Positions 8,518 through 16,730 of a DNA stretch of 50,156 bases are shown here, piece by piece. This DNA comes from Candidatus Acidiferrum typicum. Lineage in GTDB: Bacteria; Acidobacteriota; Terriglobia; Acidiferrales; UBA7541. The number at the start of each line of letters is the position of its first letter. Position 1 is the stretch's first letter. The notes under the pieces were generated by a model. The model was not told the DNA's origin, made no database searches, and saw only the letters and a program-made list of their open reading frames with translations. The position numbers were made by a program, and so were the translations under genes. The stretch covers positions 1-50,156 of the forward strand of contig DLMH01000207.1 of the NCBI GenBank assembly GCA_002478115.1. The letters run 5' to 3'.

Positions 8518-8979
8518 ATGAATTCCTGCCATCAGGCTTCCTCCCCCGGCGTCGCTCTCGAGGACCACATCTTCGTCGCCATCCTCAAGACCGCCGATGC
8601 CCTTTCCCAGGAAGCTGAGCAACTCATCAAATCCGCCGGCCTGACCATGGCCCAGTACAACGTCCTGCGCATCCTGCGCGGCGCGGAGCCCGAAGGGTTG
8701 CTCTGCCGCGGCATCAGCGAGCGCATGATTTCGCGCGACCCGGACGTCACCCGCCTCCTGGACCGCATGGAAAACCACGGCTGGATCACGCGACACCGCG
8801 AGAAAGAGGACCGGCGCGTCGTGAAAACACGCATTACGGAAGAAGGCCTGGCGGCACTGAAGAAACTGGATCAGCCCGTCCGGGACTTGCACAAAGGCCA
8901 ATTTCGCCACATGAGCGCCCCCCAGCTAAAGACCCTGGCCAGGTTGCTGGCAGAAGTGGAAAAGCGTGAACCCACCTAG
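8518..8979 (+). CDS. MarR-family transcriptional regulator
   Basis: A 153-residue dimeric winged helix-turn-helix repressor. The recognition helix and wing read SRDPDVTRLLDRMENHGWIT then RHREKEDRRVVKTRITEEG, matching the MarR signature (DR-wing). There is no Shine-Dalgarno sequence; the ATG coincides with the predicted transcription start of a near-consensus promoter. The overlapping palindrome at 8489-8508 is the likely autoregulatory operator. The next genes encode a YceI protein (55 nt on) and a nitroreductase, the probable regulated genes. MarR proteins typically sense phenolic compounds, oxidants or electrophiles; the ligand is not visible here. Confidence 0.94.
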   Translation: MNSCHQASSPGVALEDHIFVAILKTADALSQEAEQLIKSAGLTMAQYNVLRILRGAEPEGLLCRGISERMISRDPDVTRLLDRMENHGWITRHREKEDRRVVKTRITEEGLAALKKLDQPVRDLHKGQFRHMSAPQLKTLARLLAEVEKREPT

Positions 8980-9034
8980 CGGGCTGGCGCATCCTAAAAC
9001 CAATTTTCGCAGCTAAAAAAAAGGAGAAAGAACA

Positions 9035-9649
9035 ATGAAGTTGAATTTCCATCGGTTAGCAGTGACAGCAGGTCTGGCGGCAGCTCTGGCGTTGCCCGCC
9101 AGCGCGGGTACGACCACCTGGCAGATCGATCCGCAGCACTCGTCGGCGCAGTTTGGCGTGACCCACTTGATGATCTCGACGGTGCGCGGCGAGTTTCACG
9201 GTGTGAAGGGCACGGTCGTCCTGGACGATCAGGACATCACCAAGTCCACGGTGAATGTCACCATCGACGCCACTTCCGTGGACACCCGCGAGCCCGATCG
9301 CAACAAGCACCTCAAAAGCCCCGATTTCCTAGATGTGGCCAAATATCCCTCCATCACCTTCAAGTCCACCAAGGTGGAGCAGGCCTCCCCCGGCGAGTTG
9401 AAGGTGACCGGCGACCTCACCATCCGCGGCGTCACCAAGCAGGTGGTCCTGAATGTCGATGGCCCGAAGGCTCCGATCAAGGATCCCTGGGGACTCCAGC
9501 GCTCGGCCGTTTCCGCCACCGCCAAGATCAACCGGCAAGACTTCGGCGTAAGCTGGAACCAGACGCTCGATTCCGGTGGGGTTGTGGTGAGCGATGAAGT
9601 GCGCATCACGCTGGACGTGGAGATGGTAATTCCGCCAGCAGGCAAGTAA
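9035..9649 (+). CDS. YceI-family periplasmic lipocalin-like protein
   Basis: A 204-residue secreted protein: signal peptide MKLNFHRLAVTAGLAAALAL then PASAG, followed by the YceI beta-barrel. Diagnostic segments are WQIDPQHSSAQFGVTHLMIS, VRGEFHGVKGTVVLDD, the SPDFLDVAKYPSITFKST strand pair and LTIRGVTKQVVLNV. YceI proteins bind polyisoprenoids or other amphiphiles in the periplasm. AGGAG lies 9 nt before the ATG. It sits directly behind a marR gene, a frequent arrangement, and is probably controlled by that regulator. Confidence 0.94.
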   Translation: MKLNFHRLAVTAGLAAALALPASAGTTTWQIDPQHSSAQFGVTHLMISTVRGEFHGVKGTVVLDDQDITKSTVNVTIDATSVDTREPDRNKHLKSPDFLDVAKYPSITFKSTKVEQASPGELKVTGDLTIRGVTKQVVLNVDGPKAPIKDPWGLQRSAVSATAKINRQDFGVSWNQTLDSGGVVVSDEVRITLDVEMVIPPAGK

Positions 9650-9747
9650 GCCGCGCCAGCACAGGGCTGGATCGCAGAGTATTGCCGGGCGGCGCAAACC
9701 CGCCGCCCGTCGCAGTCTCGGCTTTGGAAATCCTTAGGAGAAAAAAG

Positions 9748-10353
9748 ATGCACAAGCCAGCAGCCACACAATATCCCGTCCATGAATTGATCCGCGAACG
9801 CTGGAGCCCGCGCGCTTTCTCGGAAAAAGCAGTTCCACCGGAGATTCTCCAGAGTTTGTTTGAAGCCGCGCGTTGGGCGCCCTCCAGCAATAACGAGCAG
9901 CCGTGGGCGTTCCTGGTTGGAACCAGGGGAGTCGGAGACACCTTTAAGAAAATTCTTGGCACGCTCGTCGAATTCAACCAGACCTGGGCGAAGCACGCGC
10001 CGGTGCTGGCCATCGCCGTCTCGGAGCTCGCGTTTGCGAAGAATGGGCATTCCAACCGAAACGCCTCCTACGATACGGGCGCGGCAGTTTCGCAATTGAC
10101 CACGGAAGCCACTTCGAGAGGGCTATTTGTCCATCAAATGGCGGGATTCGATCCCCACAAAGCCGCCGAAACCTTCGCGGTTCCGAATGGTTGGGAGCCG
10201 ATTGCCGCGTTCGCCATCGGCTATGCGGGCGACCCGCAAACGCTTCCGGAATCGTTGCGCGAGCGCGAGTTGGCGCCCCAGACGCGCAAGCCGCTGCACG
10301 AATTTGTCATGAGCGGACAGTGGGGCCACGCCGCGCCCTTTGCGCAGAAATAA
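9748..10353 (+). CDS. Nitroreductase-family FMN-dependent oxidoreductase
   Basis: A 201-residue protein of the nitroreductase fold. The N-terminal FMN-binding segment reads RERWSPRAFSEKAV, followed by LFEAARWAPSSNNEQPW, and the central region has SYDTGAAVSQLTTEATSRGL. It is expected to reduce nitro compounds, quinones or enones using NAD(P)H. ATG 9748 is preceded by TAGGAG; an upstream in-frame start (9682) lacks a site and is rejected. It lies 98 nt after yceI on the same strand, so it may belong to the same MarR-controlled response, although the gap could hold its own promoter. Confidence 0.92.
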   Translation: MHKPAATQYPVHELIRERWSPRAFSEKAVPPEILQSLFEAARWAPSSNNEQPWAFLVGTRGVGDTFKKILGTLVEFNQTWAKHAPVLAIAVSELAFAKNGHSNRNASYDTGAAVSQLTTEATSRGLFVHQMAGFDPHKAAETFAVPNGWEPIAAFAIGYAGDPQTLPESLRERELAPQTRKPLHEFVMSGQWGHAAPFAQK

Positions 10354-10414
10354 TCAAGGGCGGAGAATTCACGCCACCTTGCAGGGCACGCTCAGGGAAT
10401 GAGTGTGACGGTGT

Positions 10415-10969
10415 CTACAGCCGCGGCAGGACGATGCCGCTCTGCGCCTGGTACTTCCCTTTTTTGTCCTTGTAGCTGACTTCGCACTCTTCGTCGCTCT
10501 GGAAAAAGATCACCTGGCACAGGCCTTCGTTGGCGTAGATTTTCGCCGGCAACGGCGTGGTGTTGCTGATTTCCAGTGTCACAAAGCCTTCCCACTCCGG
10601 CTCGAATGGCGTGACATTCACGATGATCCCGCAGCGCGCGTAGGTGGATTTGCCCAGGCAGATCGTCAGCACATTGCGCGGGATGCGGAAATACTCCACG
10701 GACCGCGCCAACGCGAACGAATTGGGCGGAATGATGCAGACGTCGCCCTGGTAATCCACCAGCGAGCGCGGGTCGAAGTGCTTCGGATCGACTATCGTCG
10801 AGTTCACATTGGTGAAAATGCGGAACTCGTCCGCCACCCGGATGTCGTACCCATACGAGGAGACGCCGTAACTGATGACGCCTTCCCGCATCTGCCGGTC
10901 AGTAAACGGCTCGATCATTTTGTGTTCCAGCGCCATCTTGCGAATCCAACGGTCGGGCTTAACGGACAT
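10415..10969 (-). CDS. dcd: dCTP deaminase
   Basis: A 184-residue trimeric enzyme converting dCTP to dUTP (or dUMP if bifunctional) for thymidylate synthesis. Seen are [12 protein letters not shown], the nucleotide-binding core [20 protein letters not shown] with [25 protein letters not shown], and [14 protein letters not shown] lies 5 nt before the ATG. It is transcribed from a promoter (TTGTCA / TACACT) that overlaps the -35 of the divergent HU gene. Monofunctional and dCTP deaminase/dUTPase forms are hard to separate by eye. Confidence 0.95.
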   Translation of the reverse strand: MSVKPDRWIRKMALEHKMIEPFTDRQMREGVISYGVSSYGYDIRVADEFRIFTNVNSTIVDPKHFDPRSLVDYQGDVCIIPPNSFALARSVEYFRIPRNVLTICLGKSTYARCGIIVNVTPFEPEWEGFVTLEISNTTPLPAKIYANEGLCQVIFFQSDEECEVSYKDKKGKYQAQSGIVLPRL

Positions 10970-11018
10970 CCATTCCTCCTAACACAGATGTGAAAAATGT
11001 GCGCTCTTAAAAAGTAAG

Positions 11019-11069
11019 AGTGTAGTCGAGGGAACACGTCTTGACAACCTGCGCGGCACCCAATAGCAT
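11019..11069. promoter_or_regulatory. Back-to-back dcd / HU promoters sharing the -35 box
   Basis: Plus strand: TTGACA (11041-11046), 17-nt spacer, TAGCAT (11064-11069), for the HU gene. Minus strand: TTGTCA (11047-11042), 17-nt spacer, TACACT (11024-11019), for dcd. The two -35 hexamers overlap by 5 bp, so the polymerase sites should be mutually exclusive. Confidence 0.75.
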
Positions 11070-11095
11070 CGGGCCACGTAGAGCCGGAGGCCGGT

Positions 11096-11389
11096 GTGAT
11101 CAAGCTCGATATCGTAAACGCGGTGGTAGGCAGGACCAACATCAGTCGCACCAAAGCGGAACAAGCCGTGGAAACCATCTTTGAATCGCTTAAGGGCGCC
11201 TTGGGCCGGGGTCAACGCATCGAATTGCGCAAGTTCGGCGTCTTCAGTGTGAAGCCGCGCAAGACCGGCATTGGGCGGAATCCTCGCACGGGAGAAGAGG
11301 TCAGCATTCCTCCCGGCAAGGCGGTGCGCTTCAAGCCTGGCAAAGAACTGCAGGGCCTCGCAGATACCACTGCAGGTGTGGCCAAGTAG
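11096..11389 (+). CDS. HU/IHF-family nucleoid protein
   Basis: A 97-residue DNA-bending protein. The N-terminal helices (TNISRTKAEQAVETIFESLK) and the beta-arm segment (IELRKFGVFSVKPRKTGIGR, NPRTGEEVSIPPGKAVRFKPG) are the HU/IHF signature, including the Pro-containing arm tip RNPRTGE. It starts at GTG with GGAGG 5 nt upstream. The M50 protease gene begins only 6 nt after the stop, so the two are co-transcribed. Whether it acts as HU or as an IHF subunit cannot be told from sequence alone. Confidence 0.94.
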   Translation: MIKLDIVNAVVGRTNISRTKAEQAVETIFESLKGALGRGQRIELRKFGVFSVKPRKTGIGRNPRTGEEVSIPPGKAVRFKPGKELQGLADTTAGVAK

Positions 11390-11395
11390 AACTTC

Positions 11396-12382
11396 GTGAC
11401 CCCACCGGAAACAGAGCAGCACGCTCCCGCTCTTCTGGGTGCCGATACCTGGCGGGATTTGGCCGCGTACGGGCCGTATTACGCAGCGAGTCCGCCTCTC
11501 CCTACAACTCGTTCGCTCATCCTCGCGGCGTTCCTGTTTTTCCTGACGCTGATCACGTGTCTCCTGGCGGGCACGCATTTCGCCGCGGCCTATGCGCACA
11601 ACCAGGCCGCCTCGCTTGACGCCTTCCTGCAGACGTTCACTCTCGCCTATCGTCATCCCGCCACTCTTTTGACCGGACTTCCCTTCGCTGTAACGCTGCT
11701 GGCGATTTTGTTGGCGCATGAATTGGGGCATTACTTCGCCTGCCGGTATCACCATATCCGCTCCAGCTACCCGATGTTTATTCCTGCGCCGACGCTGATT
11801 GGAACATTCGGCGCGTTCATCCTGATTCGTTCGCCGATACGCTCCGCGCGCGCGCTATTTGATGTTGGCGCTTCCGGGCCCATCGTGGGCTTTCTCCTGG
11901 CAATTCCCGCGATGGCGTACGGCGTGCTTCACGCGAAGGTTGTGCCTTCGCTTGCGAGTGACGGCAGCGCCGATTTGGTTTTCGGCGTGCCTGGGGTGAT
12001 GCGACTCATCGCAGCGGTGATTCAGCCGAATGCGCATGCGGCAGATTTGGTCTTGCATCCGGTGGGCCGCGCTGCCTGGGTCGGGCTCTTTGCCACGGCG
12101 CTGAATTTGCTGCCGGTGGGGCAGCTCGATGGCGGGCACATTCTGCGCTCGGTCAGCCCGCGGCTGCATCGCATGGTTTCGCTGGTCTTGCCGCTCATTT
12201 TGGTGCCCATGGGAATTTTCTTGTGGAGGGGCTGGCTGATCTGGGCCGCTCTGCTATTTGGCGTGCGCTACTTCCGCGCCGCCCCGATCTACGATCCCAC
12301 GCCGCTGGACCCGAACCGCCGATTCGGCGCGCTCCTGGCCCTGCTCGTCTTTCTGCTCTGCTTCATGGCGAATCCGCTGTAG
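11396..12382 (+). CDS. Site-2-protease-type membrane metalloprotease (M50)
   Basis: A 328-residue polytopic membrane protein. The zinc motif HELGH lies in a membrane segment (LLAILLAHELGHYFACRYHH, residues ~100-119) and the second motif in NLLPVGQLDGGHIL supplies the third ligand. There are about seven hydrophobic segments and no PDZ domain. S2P proteases cut transmembrane segments of anti-sigma factors or other membrane proteins. The start is GTG 6 nt after the HU-family gene, with no separate strong ribosome site, which points to translational coupling. The substrate is unknown; the link with a nucleoid protein may be only operonic. Confidence 0.92.
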   Translation: MTPPETEQHAPALLGADTWRDLAAYGPYYAASPPLPTTRSLILAAFLFFLTLITCLLAGTHFAAAYAHNQAASLDAFLQTFTLAYRHPATLLTGLPFAVTLLAILLAHELGHYFACRYHHIRSSYPMFIPAPTLIGTFGAFILIRSPIRSARALFDVGASGPIVGFLLAIPAMAYGVLHAKVVPSLASDGSADLVFGVPGVMRLIAAVIQPNAHAADLVLHPVGRAAWVGLFATALNLLPVGQLDGGHILRSVSPRLHRMVSLVLPLILVPMGIFLWRGWLIWAALLFGVRYFRAAPIYDPTPLDPNRRFGALLALLVFLLCFMANPL

Positions 12383-12563
12383 CTGCAGCGTCTGCTTGGC
12401 TTGCCGGGTCGCCTCTCATGCAACTGCCGCAACCCGGTGCGTTCCAGACTTCCCCAAGTGGCACCCAGTCAGTTTCCAGTCAGGTTGTTAATCAGTTGGG
12501 CCGAGTTAGCTGACGAAAATTTTGATACCATCACACCGTCGAGATGTTCCTGGAGAAAACTAC

Positions 12564-13061
12564 TTGAGTGGCACAATCTCAAAAGATGCGCACGTTTTCA
12601 AAGGCCCACTAATCAAGGCTGTAGGGTCAGTTGGTGCGTTCTGGGGAATCATCGGAACATACCCCGCGGTTTTGGCATTCGTCATTTTGGACAACCTGCA
12701 CACTGGTCAAATAGCTCAAAGAAATGGGATTCCTTTTGTGCTGTTCTTAGTGGGCTGGTTTTTGTTGGTCCTTGCCCTATTTCCCGGAAGATTGATGGCG
12801 TCGACGCCTTACGCTGTGGCTCTGGAGCCGCCAAGAGGAATCTGGGTTTTCGGCCCGCCAAAGGTATGGATTCCTTTCGACGAAGTCACTGGCATTGGTA
12901 CCTACTCAAGCTGGTTTGGGCGATTGCACGTTGTTGAATTGAGTCGCTCACACGGTCTAGTGAAACGGGTCCATCTCTTCTCACTGATTTCTCCCGATGA
13001 ACTCGCCAATGAGTTACGGTCTTCAATCGACCGCCGAGGCGGCGTCCAACCAGCCAAATAA
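12564..13061 (+). CDS. Hypothetical membrane protein with two TM segments
   Basis: Not recognised. Two hydrophobic segments lie in the N-terminal half (AFWGIIGTYPAVLAFVIL and PFVLFLVGWFLLVLALF). A soluble C-terminal part follows with a PH-like pattern (VWIPFDEVTGIGTYSSW ... VVELSRSHG ... VHLFSLISPDELANELRSS). The layout (membrane hairpin, then a strand-rich domain ending in a helix) recalls small bacterial PH-domain proteins, but this is weak. I prefer TTG 12564 because GGAG is 8 nt upstream; an in-frame TTG at 12522 would add 14 residues. Base composition is lower in GC than its neighbours, which may mean recent acquisition. Confidence 0.65.
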   Translation: MSGTISKDAHVFKGPLIKAVGSVGAFWGIIGTYPAVLAFVILDNLHTGQIAQRNGIPFVLFLVGWFLLVLALFPGRLMASTPYAVALEPPRGIWVFGPPKVWIPFDEVTGIGTYSSWFGRLHVVELSRSHGLVKRVHLFSLISPDELANELRSSIDRRGGVQPAK

Positions 13062-13074
13062 GCAGCTCCGCATT

Positions 13075-13105
13075 AGGCTAACTCCTGATAAGTTCGCCTT
13101 ACCGG
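13075..13105. repeat. 31-nt dispersed repeat, copy 1
   Basis: AGGCTAACTCCTGATAAGTT then CGCCTTACCGG. It matches 44811-44842 almost base for base, including an 18-nt identical run (TAAGTTCGCCTTACCGG plus context). Part of it can pair as (G)TAAG / CTTA(C). Confidence 0.6.
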
Positions 13106-13225
13106 CCATCTTGTTCCTAGTATTCCACTTCTGCGGTTGCCGCGCCTATCACGCGTTGGGTGAAAGTGCCGACGCGTAATCGGAAACGGAGCCACTACCC
13201 CCGAGGTGATGTTTGACCTGAACAA

Positions 13226-15673
13226 TCACAACAGCGTTAGTGGATCCATATCCACCAGCACAGCGGTTTGCGGGATTTCATGCGCATCGCAAAATGCCAG
13301 CGCGCCGGTGAGCACCTTGGTCAGCAGCGAGCGTTTCGGCGACTTCAGCAGGAACTGGAAGCGATGCTCCTTTTTCAGGCGCGCCAGCGGGGCCGAGGCT
13401 GGACCGAGGATGCGCAGGCCTTTCCCATCCTGCGGCGAAAAATACTCCGAAAGCTGGCGCGACCACCGGATTACGTTTTCCAGCTTTGTATCCCGCACAA
13501 TCACGTTCGCCAGCGACACGAACGGCGGATAGGCCATCATGCGGCGAAAATGCAATTCGCGCTCAAAGAACGACAGATAATCCTGGCGCACCGCATCCTG
13601 AATCGCGTAATGCTCTGGGTAATACGTTTGAATGAGCACGCGGCCGGGCAGATCGCCCCGCCCCGCGCGCCCCGCCACCTGTGTGAGCAGCTGAAAGGTG
13701 CGCTCCGCGGCGCGAAAGTCGGGCAGGCTCAGCCCGGAATCCGCGGAGATTACGCCAACGAGCGTGACGCGCTGGAAGTCGTGCCCCTTGGCGAGCATTT
13801 GCGTGCCCACCAGAATATCCAGCGCGCCGCCGGCAAACGCGCCCAGCGTTTCCTGGTATTGCCGCTTGGTGCACGCGGTGTCGCGGTCCAGCCGCGCAAT
13901 CCGCGCCCCGGGAAATTCCTTGCGCAGGCGCTCTTCCAGGTGCTCCGAGCCTTCGCCGAAGAAATAGACATACTTCGAGCCGCACTTCGGGCACACCTTC
14001 GGCACGGCCTGCGTCGAGCCGCAATAGTGGCATTCCAGCCGGTTGCGGCTCTTGTGATAGGTCATCGAGATGCTGCAATTAGCGCACTGCACGGAAGCGC
14101 CGCAACTCCGGCAAAGCACGGACCAAGAATATCCGCGGCGGTTGATCAGAATCAGAACCTGCGTCTGAAACGACAGACACTCTGCAATCCCCGCGTGCAG
14201 CACCTGCGAAATCGGGCTGGCCTGGTGGGTCTGCTGAAATTCCTGGCGCAGATCGACAAGCTCCACCGCAGCCAGCGAACGATTCTCCACCCGCTCGGCC
14301 AGGGTGAGCAGTTCGTATTTTCCACTGACGGCGTGGTGATAGGTTTCGAGCGAGGGCGTCGCGGAACCCAGCAGCGCCGCGGCGTTTTCCAGCTTGGCGC
14401 GCACGATGGCGACGTCGCGCCCGTGGTATCTGGGCGTCTCTTCCTGCTTGTAGCTGTTCTCCTGCTCCTCATCCACGATCAGCAAGCCAAGATTTTCGAG
14501 CGGCGCGAATACCGCCGACCGCGTGCCTACGACGACGCGCGCCTGCCCATTGCGCACGCGCCACCACTCTCGCGCGCGTTCCACGTCGCCGAGCGCCGAG
14601 TGCAGCACCGCGACGCCCTCGAAGCTCGCCCCAAACCACGCGCGGCACTGCCGCCCGATCCACAACGTCAGCGCAATTTCCGGCACGAGAATCAGCGCGG
14701 TCTTCCCGCGCGCCAGGGTATCTTGCACCGCTCGCAAGTACACTTCCGTTTTCCCGCTGCCCGTTACGCCGTGCAGGAGTTGCACGCCAAACTCGCCCAG
14801 TTCAAAACGCGCCCGGATGGCGCCGAACGCGCGCTCCTGGGCTTCGTTCAACGAATGCGCCGGGGGCGTGTAGCCGGCATCGAACGGATCTTCGGCGGGA
14901 TCGATGGGCTCTTCCCAGCTTTCGAGCAGCCCCTCGCGCAGCAGCCGCTCAATCACCGCGCGGGAAAGATGCGCAAGTTTCAGGAGTTGCGGCAATGGCA
15001 GCGGGCCGCGTTCAGTTTGCAGCAGCGCGCGCAGGCGCTCTTCCTTCTCGCCAAACGGCTTTGCTTCCGCGTCCATGCCTTTCCACGCGACAACGCGTTG
15101 CGTTTTCCGTTTGCGCCCCTGCAGCGTCTCCTGAATTTGCAGGTAGCCGCGCCGCTGCAGCCGTTGCAATCCCTCCGGCGAAATTCCCAGCTTGGCCGCT
15201 GGACCCGCCTGCCACGCACCTTTTTTTTCGAGCAGCTTGCGCAGGAACGCGGCCTCGTCATCGCCCAGGTCGGTCAGCGTTGTGCCTTGCTGGAGCTGCT
15301 CCGCCAGCGCGCGGCCTGCATCGGTAAGCACGATTTCGCGCCGCGCCGTCAACTCCGTGACCGGCGGCATCATCGCCCGGAAAACTTCGCCAATCGGGGC
15401 AAGATAGTAGCCCGCGATCCACCTTCCCAACTCCAGCAGCTTTGGCGTCAGCGCCGGCACCAGATCGATCAGCTTGCTTACGTCGCGGATGGTTGCGCCT
15501 TCGGGCGGCGTGTCCGTCAGTTCAAGCACCACGCCAACCATCGCTTTTTTGCGGAATGGCACCAGCACGCGCGAGCCCGGCTGCAACAGCGCGCGCAGCG
15601 CCTGCGGCACGCCATAAGTGAATGTCGTGCGCAGAGGAACGGGCAAAGCGACGTTGCAAAAGGAAACAGGCAT
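13226..15673 (-). CDS. priA: Primosomal protein N' (replication restart helicase)
   Basis: An 815-residue 3'-5' superfamily-2 helicase that reloads the replisome at stalled forks. In order: the N-terminal 3'-OH-binding domain (PLRTTFTYGVP), a winged-helix region, Walker A GVTGSGKTEVYLRAV near 298-312, and a Walker B-type motif VDEEQENSYKQ near 399-409. The zinc module has paired cysteines (CRSCG, CANC, CHYCG, CPKCG) near 521-565, followed by the helicase C motifs GTQMLAKGHDF and QVAGRAGRG. The Walker B motif reads DEEQ where E. coli PriA has DEEH. The start ATG has GCGGG just upstream. Confidence 0.97.
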   Translation of the reverse strand: MPVSFCNVALPVPLRTTFTYGVPQALRALLQPGSRVLVPFRKKAMVGVVLELTDTPPEGATIRDVSKLIDLVPALTPKLLELGRWIAGYYLAPIGEVFRAMMPPVTELTARREIVLTDAGRALAEQLQQGTTLTDLGDDEAAFLRKLLEKKGAWQAGPAAKLGISPEGLQRLQRRGYLQIQETLQGRKRKTQRVVAWKGMDAEAKPFGEKEERLRALLQTERGPLPLPQLLKLAHLSRAVIERLLREGLLESWEEPIDPAEDPFDAGYTPPAHSLNEAQERAFGAIRARFELGEFGVQLLHGVTGSGKTEVYLRAVQDTLARGKTALILVPEIALTLWIGRQCRAWFGASFEGVAVLHSALGDVERAREWWRVRNGQARVVVGTRSAVFAPLENLGLLIVDEEQENSYKQEETPRYHGRDVAIVRAKLENAAALLGSATPSLETYHHAVSGKYELLTLAERVENRSLAAVELVDLRQEFQQTHQASPISQVLHAGIAECLSFQTQVLILINRRGYSWSVLCRSCGASVQCANCSISMTYHKSRNRLECHYCGSTQAVPKVCPKCGSKYVYFFGEGSEHLEERLRKEFPGARIARLDRDTACTKRQYQETLGAFAGGALDILVGTQMLAKGHDFQRVTLVGVISADSGLSLPDFRAAERTFQLLTQVAGRAGRGDLPGRVLIQTYYPEHYAIQDAVRQDYLSFFERELHFRRMMAYPPFVSLANVIVRDTKLENVIRWSRQLSEYFSPQDGKGLRILGPASAPLARLKKEHRFQFLLKSPKRSLLTKVLTGALAFCDAHEIPQTAVLVDMDPLTLL

Positions 15674-15716
15674 CCCGCGTGTAGTTTAGCAGGTTGCCAA
15701 AAAAAGGTGATTCCTT

Positions 15717-15742
15717 GTCATCCCGAGCGAAGCGAGGGATCT
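15717..15742 (+). repeat. Dispersed palindromic repeat, short form
   Basis: GTCATCCCGAGCGAAGCGAG followed by GGATCT, between the EamA and priA genes. The core is the same as at 16731-16827 and 28397-28431. Confidence 0.75.
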
Positions 15743-15780
15743 GCTTTTCGCAATGGACGAGGGAAAAAGCAGAAAGATTC

Positions 15781-16665
15781 TCACCGGCTGATCAGCACAA
15801 TCCCCGCAAAAATGGAAAGAATCCCGGCCCACTGCAGGCGCGACACCGGCTCGCGCAGAACGAGCGCGGCCAGCCCCACCGTGACCGCACCGTAGAGTGA
15901 AGCGAGCACGCTCACCACGGAAACCTGTTCGAGCTGCATGCCCAGGTTGTTGAACACATACGCGCTCGTATCGAGGACCCCCACGCCCAGAATCCAGGGG
16001 GAGTCTTTCTTCGACGGCGGCGCCAGAGAACTTCCGGCAATCAGAATCACGACCGCCGCGAAAGAGAAACTCGTCAATCGAATGATCCAGACGGTAGGCA
16101 CGCCGCCCAGCAGCGGCACCACGCGAATCCCCAACAGCCAGAACATCACGCCAAAGGCCACGGCCGCAAGCAGCGCCCAGCCCACACCCAGCCGCTTTTT
16201 CGCCGGCTGCGTGGTGCTGTCAATTGCGTTCGCATCGTCCGGCAGAGTTTCGCCATGCGCCACCAGGATGACGCCGAGGATCGTCAGCGCAATGCCCAGG
16301 AATCGCGCCAGCGTCAGCCGCTCTCCGCTCATCACGGAGAGCAGCAAGGTCAGCACGGGATAGCTGGCGGAAAGAGGCGCCACGATGGACATCTTGCCAA
16401 TTTCAAAGGAACGGTAGAGCACCATGGTGCCCACGGCATTGAGCAGACCCACAAAAATCCCCCAAGCCCACGGCCGCCAGCCCGAACCGTCCGCAAGATG
16501 GCCCCACCCGCCCAGCCAGCGCATCGCCAGCGTCAACAGGACGAAACCCGTCAACTGCATGTAGAGCATGGTGCGCAGCGTGCCGATCTTGCGCGTGGCG
16601 AACCGCGCAAACAGGTCGGCGCTACCCCAGGTGAGCGCGGTCAGCAGGCCGTAGAAGATTCCCAT
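15781..16665 (-). CDS. EamA/DMT-superfamily transporter
   Basis: A 294-residue inner-membrane protein with ten hydrophobic segments in two five-helix EamA repeats. The first starts MGIFYGLLTALTWGSADLFA. The second starts after a polar loop at ~150-170 with LGVGWALLAAVAFGVMFWLL. The end of repeat 1 (LARFLGIALTILGVILVA) and of repeat 2 (LQWAGILSIFAGIVLIS) are the typical paired closing helices. The family exports metabolites or amino acids; the substrate is not predictable. No good ribosome site is seen before ATG 16665. Repeats lie on both sides, so it may be a single-gene unit. Confidence 0.88.
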   Translation of the reverse strand: MGIFYGLLTALTWGSADLFARFATRKIGTLRTMLYMQLTGFVLLTLAMRWLGGWGHLADGSGWRPWAWGIFVGLLNAVGTMVLYRSFEIGKMSIVAPLSASYPVLTLLLSVMSGERLTLARFLGIALTILGVILVAHGETLPDDANAIDSTTQPAKKRLGVGWALLAAVAFGVMFWLLGIRVVPLLGGVPTVWIIRLTSFSFAAVVILIAGSSLAPPSKKDSPWILGVGVLDTSAYVFNNLGMQLEQVSVVSVLASLYGAVTVGLAALVLREPVSRLQWAGILSIFAGIVLISR

Positions 16666-16730
16666 AATGAGTTAGGAGAATTTCTCCAGATGTTTAGCGC
16701 AGTAGCAGGCTGCCGCCAAACCCAGCGAAT

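Noticed and set aside
13268..15895. 875-codon open frame on the plus strand opposite priA
   Set aside because: It is antisense to a clearly conserved helicase, has Arg/Gln/Pro-biased low-information composition, no ribosome site and no motif. Long antisense frames are expected at this GC content.
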